A DNA stretch of 9,288 nt from contig JAQGII010000051.1 of NCBI GenBank assembly GCA_028291305.1, positions 1-9,288 of the forward strand, in the 5' to 3' direction. Below the pieces are notes generated by a model, which saw only the letters and a program-made list of their open reading frames with translations, ran no database searches and was not told the origin of the DNA. The translations under genes were made by a program, and so were the position numbers. Positions within the stretch are counted from its first letter, which is position 1. Each line of letters starts with the position of its first letter. Origin of the DNA: Caulobacteraceae bacterium (GTDB taxonomy: Bacteria > Pseudomonadota > Alphaproteobacteria > Caulobacterales > Caulobacteraceae). Shown here in pieces: positions 4,750 through 9,288 of this stretch.

Positions 4750-6534
4750 ATGGCCGCACTCAGGTTCGAAGGCTTCCGGCGTCCCCAGCGGGGCCTGCGC
4801 CGCTGGACGGGATGGCTGCGCGCCAGAATCCGCTCCAGCGAGCTGTGGCTGGTGTTCATCGCCGCCGCCGTGGGCGCCCTGGCCGGCGGCCTGGCCATGT
4901 TCCAGGGGGCCCTGGCCCACGGCCTGCAGGTGCTGCTGTTCGGCATCGAACCGGAAGTGCGCCTCAGCGCCGCCCCGCCGATCGCCCCCGTCCGGCTGCT
5001 GGCGCTGCCCGCGGGCGGGGTGGTCATGGGGGTGCTGGCCTGGGCCTGGACCCGCCGCCGCCGCTCCCCGCCGGTCGACCCGGTCGAGGCCAACGCCCTG
5101 CGTGGCGGGCGCATGTCGCTGCAGGACTCCGCCTTCGTCTGCCTGCAGACCCTGATCTCCAACGGCTTCGGCGCCTCGGTGGGGCTGGAGGCGGCCTACA
5201 CCCAGGCGGGCGCCGCCGTCGCCTCGCGCCTGGGGGTGTGGCTGAACCTGCGCCGGGCGGACCTGCGCGTCATGGTCGGCGCCGGGGCGGGAGCGGCCAT
5301 CGCCGCGGCGTTCGGCGCGCCCCTGACCGGGGCCTTCTACGCCTTCGAGGTGGTGATCGGGACCTACACCGTCTCCAGCGTCGCGCCGGTGGCGGCCGCG
5401 GCCCTGGCGGCGGCCCTGGTGGCGCGGGCCAGCGGCGAGACCATCTACGGCATGGCGCCCGAGGCGGTGGGCGGGACCCTGACCGCCGCGGCCTACGGCC
5501 TCTATGCGGGCCTCGGCCTGGTCTGCGCCGTGTTCGGCATCGGCGTGATGCGGCTGGTGGCGGTGATGGAGGGGCTGGTGGGCCGCTCGCCGATCCCGCG
5601 CTGGGCCCGCCCGGCGGTCGGCGGCGTGGTGCTGATCGCCTTCGCCGCCGCCTCGCCGCAGACCCTGTCGTCGGGCCATGGCGCCCTGCGCTACGACCTC
5701 GAGGTGGACCTGGGCCTCAAGCTCGTGCTGGTCCTGCTGGCGCTCAAGGCCGCGGCCTCGATCGTCTCGCTCGGGTTCGGCTTTCGCGGGGGGCTGTTCT
5801 TCGCCTCGCTGTTCCTAGGCTCGCTGGTCGGCCGGGTCTATGCCGCCGGGCTGGCGGCGACCCACTGGCCCTCGGCCATGCTCGACCCGACCGTGGCCTC
5901 CCTGGTGGGCATGAGCGCCCTGGCCGTGGCGGTGATCGGCGGCCCCCTGACCATGGCCTTCCTGGCCCTGGAGACCACCGGCGACTTCGGCATCACCGCC
6001 GCCGCCCTGACCGCCTCGCTGTTCGCCTCGGTCGTGGCGCGCGAAACCTTCGGCTATTCCTTCTCCACCTGGCGGCTGCACCTGCGCGGCGAGACCATCC
6101 GCAGCGCCCACGACGTCGGCTGGCTGCGCAACCTCACGGCCGGCGGCATGATGCGCAAGGCCTCGGAGACGATCTCAGCCGCGGCCAGCGTCGCCGAGGC
6201 GCGCCGCCGCTTCCCCCTGGGTTCGGCCAAGCAGGTGGTGGTGATGGACGAGACGGGGGCCTATGCTGGGCTGGTCCCCGTGGCGGCGCTCTATGTCGAG
6301 CCCTCCGACCCGGCCAGGAGTGTCGGCGCGCTGGCGCAGCAGGCCGACGTGGCCCTCACGCCCGAGATGACCATCAAGGAGATCATGGAGGCCTTCGACC
6401 GGACCGAGACCGACGCCCTGGCCGTGGTCGATCCCGACGGCGCCCCGCTGGGCCTGGTGTCGGAAGCCTACGCGACACGCAGATATGCCGACGAACTCGA
6501 GAAGGCCCGCAGAGACCTGATTGGAGAGAACTGA
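4750..6534 (+). CDS. CLC-family anion channel/transporter with two CBS domains
   Basis: An inner-membrane CLC protein of 594 residues from ATG 4750, which has AAGG 4 bases upstream. ATG 4699 is an alternative, and the open frame back to 4342 is not credible because it overlaps csp. About residues 32-445 form the membrane domain, and 462-575 form two cytoplasmic CBS domains that commonly bind nucleotides. The outer gating glutamate is retained as Glu147 in GLEAAYTQ, where E. coli ClcA has GREGP. The next conserved block is FGAPLTGAFYAFEVV, in which Glu200 is followed by Val201 at the position of the inner proton glutamate. The GxFxP motif appears as GLFFA (348-352), and the pore tyrosine is probably Tyr436 in GYSFSTWRLHLRG. 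The classical GSGIP is not present. It is a divergent CLC; whether it is a channel or exchanger, and which anion it moves, are open. The RcnB-like gene follows closely. Confidence 0.92.
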   Translation: MAALRFEGFRRPQRGLRRWTGWLRARIRSSELWLVFIAAAVGALAGGLAMFQGALAHGLQVLLFGIEPEVRLSAAPPIAPVRLLALPAGGVVMGVLAWAWTRRRRSPPVDPVEANALRGGRMSLQDSAFVCLQTLISNGFGASVGLEAAYTQAGAAVASRLGVWLNLRRADLRVMVGAGAGAAIAAAFGAPLTGAFYAFEVVIGTYTVSSVAPVAAAALAAALVARASGETIYGMAPEAVGGTLTAAAYGLYAGLGLVCAVFGIGVMRLVAVMEGLVGRSPIPRWARPAVGGVVLIAFAAASPQTLSSGHGALRYDLEVDLGLKLVLVLLALKAAASIVSLGFGFRGGLFFASLFLGSLVGRVYAAGLAATHWPSAMLDPTVASLVGMSALAVAVIGGPLTMAFLALETTGDFGITAAALTASLFASVVARETFGYSFSTWRLHLRGETIRSAHDVGWLRNLTAGGMMRKASETISAAASVAEARRRFPLGSAKQVVVMDETGAYAGLVPVAALYVEPSDPARSVGALAQQADVALTPEMTIKEIMEAFDRTETDALAVVDPDGAPLGLVSEAYATRRYADELEKARRDLIGEN

Positions 6535-6595
6535 AATCTTCAGCCCACATTCAGGCGCTAGCCCTCATGACTAAGGGATGACGGAGCTCATCACG

Positions 6596-6886
6596 TTGAA
6601 AACTGTCTTCAGAGCGGCCCTGACCCTGGCGCTGACCCTCCCGGTCCTGGGGGCGGCCGCCGTCGTGATGGCGCCGACGCCGGCCGTGGCCCAGGCGCGC
6701 GGCCATGCCCTGCCCCAGCGCGGCGACTATCTGCCGGCCGACCTGCTGAAGTCCGGACCCAACGTGGACCCCGCCGCCGCCCACCTGCGCCGGCCGCCCG
6801 CGGGCTACGGCTGGTTCTCGCTCACCGGCGTGTTCGTGCTGGCGTCGGTCTCGACCGGGCTGATCGTGGAAGTGGTCGCGCCCTGA
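6596..6886 (+). CDS. Small exported RcnB-like protein
   Basis: A 96-residue exported protein resembling the RcnB family, named after a periplasmic E. coli protein involved in nickel and cobalt homeostasis. The start is taken as TTG 6596, because GGAG (6583-6586) lies 9 bases upstream and the product then opens with a typical signal peptide (MKTVFRAALTLALTLPVLG, cleavage near PAVA-QA at residue 33). ATG 6578 in the same frame would add six residues, but its only AAGGG touches the start codon. The mature part shows the family pattern: RGDYLPADLL (42-51), RRPPAGYGWF (65-74) and VFVLASVSTGLIVEVV (79-94). Many RcnB-like proteins in alphaproteobacteria have no tested function, so the metal link is only by family. 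It starts 61 bases after the CLC gene with no terminator between, so it is probably co-transcribed. Confidence 0.8.
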   Translation: MKTVFRAALTLALTLPVLGAAAVVMAPTPAVAQARGHALPQRGDYLPADLLKSGPNVDPAAAHLRRPPAGYGWFSLTGVFVLASVSTGLIVEVVAP

Positions 6887-6964
6887 CGCGCCAACGGCTC
6901 TAAATCATAGAGTTAAAGAGCACCTCGGGCGGCGAAACCGGTATCCACTTTCGCCTGACGTGCT

Positions 6965-7471
6965 TCAGGCCGCCTTCTGCTTCTTGACCTTGGCCACCGC
7001 GCGGTCGCGCTTCAGGCGCGACAGGTGGTCGATGAACAGCACGCCGTTCAAGTGGTCCATCTCGTGCTGGATGCAGACCGCATAGAGGCCCTCGGCGTCC
7101 TCTTCCACGGTCTCGCCCTGGTAGTCCAGGTAGCGCAGCTTGACCTGCGCCGGACGCTCGACCTCGTCGTAGATGTCCGGCACCGACAGGCAGCCCTCCT
7201 CGTAGGGAGCGGTTTCCTCGGAGGCCCACAGGATCTGCGGATTAATGAAATAGCGCGGCTGCGGCGGCTCGTCCTCGCGGGCCAGATCCATGACGATCAC
7301 GCGCTTGGGCTCGCCGACCTGGATCGCGGCCAGGCCGATGCCGGGGGCCGCGTACATGGTCTCCAGCATGTCGTCCATCAGCGCGCGCAGGGCGTCGTCG
7401 ACGCGTTCGACGTCCTGCGAGACCAGCTTCAGGCGAGGGTCGGGGACGGTGAGGATGTCGCGCAGAGCCAT
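6965..7471 (-). CDS. def: Peptide deformylase
   Basis: This metalloenzyme removes the formyl group from the initiator methionine of nascent proteins at the ribosome exit. All three signature motifs are present in the 168-residue product: GIGLAAIQ (44-51), EGCLSVP (92-98, with Cys94 as metal ligand) and QHEMDHLNG (135-143, with His136 and His140 as ligands and Glu137 as catalytic base). The C-terminus is lysine-rich (KVKKQKAA), as is common. ATG 7471 is chosen because [14 protein letters not shown] is the normal family start; upstream in-frame extension to 7540 would overlap rmuC. The Shine-Dalgarno is weak (GAG). The gene lies 31 bases downstream of rmuC on the same strand. In many bacteria fmt (methionyl-tRNA formyltransferase) follows def; here the next gene is convergent and unrelated. 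Confidence 0.97.
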   Translation of the reverse strand: MALRDILTVPDPRLKLVSQDVERVDDALRALMDDMLETMYAAPGIGLAAIQVGEPKRVIVMDLAREDEPPQPRYFINPQILWASEETAPYEEGCLSVPDIYDEVERPAQVKLRYLDYQGETVEEDAEGLYAVCIQHEMDHLNGVLFIDHLSRLKRDRAVAKVKKQKAA

Positions 7472-7502
7472 GACGCTCAGGTAGTTTCGCCAGCCATTGT
7501 CG

Positions 7503-8750
7503 TCAAGACCGGGCGGTGAGGGCCGGCCGGGGCGGCGCATCGTCCTCCACCGCCGTCAGCTTGGACAGGGGCCGGGGCGCGGTGTCCAGCGGGGTCAGCT
7601 CCTCCAGCTTGCGGCCCTCGTGGTCGGCCGACAGCTCCTCGAAGCGCCGCGCCTGGGTCAGCACCTGGCTCTCCAGCGACCCGACGAAGGCGTTGTACTT
7701 GCCCACCGCCGTCTCCAGCGCCTTGCCCAGGCCCGCCACGTGGCCGCCCATGGCCGACAGCCGCCGGTAGAGCTCGCGCCCGGTGGCGGCGATCTCCTCG
7801 GCGCCCTTGGACTGCTCCTCCACCCGCCAGCCGTAGGCCACCGCCTTGCACAGGGCGAACAGGGTGGTGGGGGTGACCACCACCACCTTCTGGCTCATGC
7901 CCTCCGACAGCAGGTTCGGCTGGCGCTCCAGCGCCGCGGCCAGATAGCCGTCCCCCGGCAGGAACATCGCCACCACGTCCGGCGTGCGCGGGAACTGGTC
8001 CCAATAGGCCTTGGCCGACAGGCCGCGGATATGCGCCTGCACGCTCTGGGCGTGGCGGATGAAATGGGCCTCGCGCGCGGCGTCGTCGGTGGCGTCCTGG
8101 GCTTCCAGGAAGGCGTTGAGCGAGCATTTGGCGTCGATCACCAGCAGGCCGCCGCCGGGCATGTTGACCGTCACGTCGGGACGGCGGCGCCCTTCCTCGG
8201 TGTCGGTCGAGGTTTGTTCGGTGAAGTCGAACCGGTTCTGCAGGCCCGCCGCCTCCAGCACGTTGCGCAGCATCTGCTCGCCCCAGCGCCCCTGCACTCC
8301 GGCGCCCCGGCGCAGCGCCGCGGACAGCTTGCGCGCCTCGGCCTGGGTGTCGGTGGAGGCCTGCAGCAGGGAGGCGATCTGCGCCTTCAGCCCGCCGGTG
8401 TCCTCGGCGCGGGCCTTTTCGATGGCGGCCACCTGCAGCTCGAACTTGGCGAGGGTTTCGGCCACCGGCTTGAGCTGGGCCTCGAGCCGCGCCTTGGCCA
8501 GCTCTTCCTGCGACTTGAAGGTTTCGCTGGCGCGGGCGACCAGGTGGTCGGCCACCACCTGCGCCGACTGGGCGGCCTGGGCCCTGAGCAGCTCGGCGTT
8601 GGAGCGCTGGTTCTCCTGGCCCAGGCGCAGGCGCTCCTCGGCCAGGGCCAGGGCGGTGCGGGTCCTGGCCAGCGCCAGGAAGGCCCAGACCGCCGCCGCC
8701 AGGAGGGCCAGGGCCAGGACCGCGAGCAGGAGGGAGGCCGGATTGTTCAT
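7503..8750 (-). CDS. rmuC: DNA recombination protein RmuC
   Basis: RmuC limits inversions and other rearrangements at short inverted repeats and is predicted to carry a PD-(D/E)xK-type nuclease core; its exact activity is not settled. The 415-residue product begins with an N-terminal membrane anchor (about residues 6-28) and a long Ala/Glu/Gln-rich coiled-coil region (about 30-145). The conserved core follows with [17 protein letters not shown] (154-170), [20 protein letters not shown] (190-209, with Asp192 and the D-A-K triplet as the likely active-site elements), [19 protein letters not shown] (249-267) and [10 protein letters not shown] (291-300). A further helical segment and a disordered Pro/Arg-rich tail end the protein. 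ATG 8750 directly precedes the anchor, but its Shine-Dalgarno is weak. It is the first gene of a likely rmuC-def transcript and diverges from the gene at 8888. Confidence 0.95.
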   Translation of the reverse strand: MNNPASLLLAVLALALLAAAVWAFLALARTRTALALAEERLRLGQENQRSNAELLRAQAAQSAQVVADHLVARASETFKSQEELAKARLEAQLKPVAETLAKFELQVAAIEKARAEDTGGLKAQIASLLQASTDTQAEARKLSAALRRGAGVQGRWGEQMLRNVLEAAGLQNRFDFTEQTSTDTEEGRRRPDVTVNMPGGGLLVIDAKCSLNAFLEAQDATDDAAREAHFIRHAQSVQAHIRGLSAKAYWDQFPRTPDVVAMFLPGDGYLAAALERQPNLLSEGMSQKVVVVTPTTLFALCKAVAYGWRVEEQSKGAEEIAATGRELYRRLSAMGGHVAGLGKALETAVGKYNAFVGSLESQVLTQARRFEELSADHEGRKLEELTPLDTAPRPLSKLTAVEDDAPPRPALTARS

Positions 8751-8887
8751 GGTCCGTTCGCTATCATGACTCGCCGCTGCGAGAAAGCGGGCCGTCGCCC
8801 CGCCCGTCGCGGGATCGAAGGTCCCGCTCGCTCATTTAGCAGGTGAGCAGCGGCGCCGGTCAGACGCCGCGCCGGCCGGGAACCACG
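8751..8887. promoter_or_regulatory. Divergent spacer with two adjacent hairpins
   Basis: This 137-base gap lies between divergent rmuC and the gene at 8888, so promoters for both should be here; I cannot place them firmly. Two hairpins sit side by side on the plus strand: GCGGGA/TCCCGC (8809-8814 and 8822-8827), and GCT-GCTCA/TGAGCAGC (8826-8834 with 8844-8851, C8829 bulged). They overlap by two bases, so they could form as alternatives. Confidence 0.35.
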
Positions 8888-9288
8888 ATGCCATCCGACG
8901 CGTCCGACAGCCTGCCCAGCCCGCCCCGCGCCGTGCGACGCGGAGCGAGTGCGGCCATGCACGACCTGACGGTGACGGTGGCCGCCGACATGGAGCAGAT
9001 CTTCGGCCCGCCGCCCGACGCCGGCGCGGGCGGCCAGCTTGCCCAGCCGGCGGCCCGCCAGACCGGCATCCGGGCGCTGCGGCAGAGCCCCGGAGGCCGC
9101 CCCGGGATCGGGGTCATCTGGGCCGCCCTGGCGGCGGGAATCGTCGGGGTCGCCGTCGGCGCCATCCTGACCCACGACCGCGGCGACCTGGGACAGCCGC
9201 AACTGGCGCCGCTTCCGGGCGTGCAGGCCCCCGCCGCGGTCCCGGCGCGCACCTCCGCCGCCGCCGCGCTGATCCCGGACCCGGCCGC
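8888..9288 (+). CDS. Single-pass membrane protein, partial (runs off right edge)
   Basis: I do not recognise this gene. The frame is open from ATG 8888 to the window end, giving 133 residues so far, with strong G/C third positions throughout. GGGAA (8878-8882) stands 5 bases before the ATG; a second ATG at 8957 is possible. The N-terminal part (1-70) is polar, with a short HDLTVTVAADMEQIFG segment that looks like a helix, then a Pro/Ala/Gly linker. One membrane helix spans about 74-94 (IGVIWAALAAGIVGVAVGAI). The part after it is Ala/Pro-rich and presumably periplasmic, as basic residues precede the helix. The layout suits a bitopic envelope protein whose functional domain lies beyond the window. 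Confidence 0.7.
   Translation, partial: MPSDASDSLPSPPRAVRRGASAAMHDLTVTVAADMEQIFGPPPDAGAGGQLAQPAARQTGIRALRQSPGGRPGIGVIWAALAAGIVGVAVGAILTHDRGDLGQPQLAPLPGVQAPAAVPARTSAAAALIPDPA

Noticed and set aside
6898..6921. Small dyads (CTCTA/TAGAG, GCTCT/AGAGC) between the convergent RcnB-like and def genes
   Set aside because: Stems are only 5 bp, compete with each other, and no T tract follows on either strand, so a terminator is not supported.
8747..9252. Minus-strand open frames at the right end
   Set aside because: They are Arg/Gly/Ala-rich shadow translations opposite the plus-strand frame at 8888, which has a ribosome binding site and a sensible membrane helix.
1..9288. CRISPR arrays, tRNA or rRNA genes, transposons, phage or defence genes
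   Set aside because: None was seen. There are no spaced direct repeats, cloverleaf-like segments, transposase motifs or recognised defence domains on either strand.

Overview
The window is GC-rich, has strong G/C third positions in its genes, and reads as ordinary chromosome of an alphaproteobacterium. A Caulobacteraceae member, perhaps Phenylobacterium or a relative, is the best guess. This rests on the alphaproteobacterial style of IF-1, cold-shock protein, RmuC and peptide deformylase, and on the DUF6152 gene with its secreted partner. No sequence search was possible, so the genus is inference. I see no rRNA, tRNA, insertion sequence, integrase, CRISPR array or recognisable defence system.

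Left part (1-2700). The 3' end of a DoxX-type membrane protein gene runs off the left edge and ends in a very clear intrinsic terminator. Facing it on the minus strand are two genes for exported proteins: an uncharacterised family member with GHSIG...TLLVDTIGF motifs, then a glutaminyl-peptide cyclotransferase. Diverging from them on the plus strand is a DUF6152 exported protein. The roughly 200-base divergent spacer is AT-rich in its middle and carries a perfect 8-bp dyad.

Middle part (2700-4750). A GNAT acetyltransferase has its Shine-Dalgarno sequence inside a small hairpin. It is followed by a structured intergenic stretch, a very short single-pass membrane peptide gene, and a minus-strand hypothetical gene. 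Next comes a tight minus-strand pair, cold-shock protein then infA (IF-1 with an unusual basic tail), closed by an intrinsic terminator. A 318-base divergent spacer with several dyads separates it from the next gene.

Right part (4750-9288). A CLC-type anion channel or transporter with two CBS domains carries the channel-type Val in place of the inner proton glutamate and lacks the classical selectivity motifs. A small exported RcnB-like protein follows on the same strand. Convergent to these is the minus-strand pair rmuC then def (DNA recombination protein and peptide deformylase, 31 bases apart). Diverging from rmuC is a plus-strand gene for a single-pass membrane protein that is open at the right edge.

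Functionally the window combines housekeeping (translation initiation, N-terminal deformylation, genome maintenance) with an envelope set (DoxX, QC, two uncharacterised exported families, CLC, RcnB-like). No multi-gene novel system is evident. The most interesting points are the CLC active-site substitutions, the csp-infA bicistron, the N-terminal His-His of the mature DUF6152 protein, and several RNA hairpins at gene starts.
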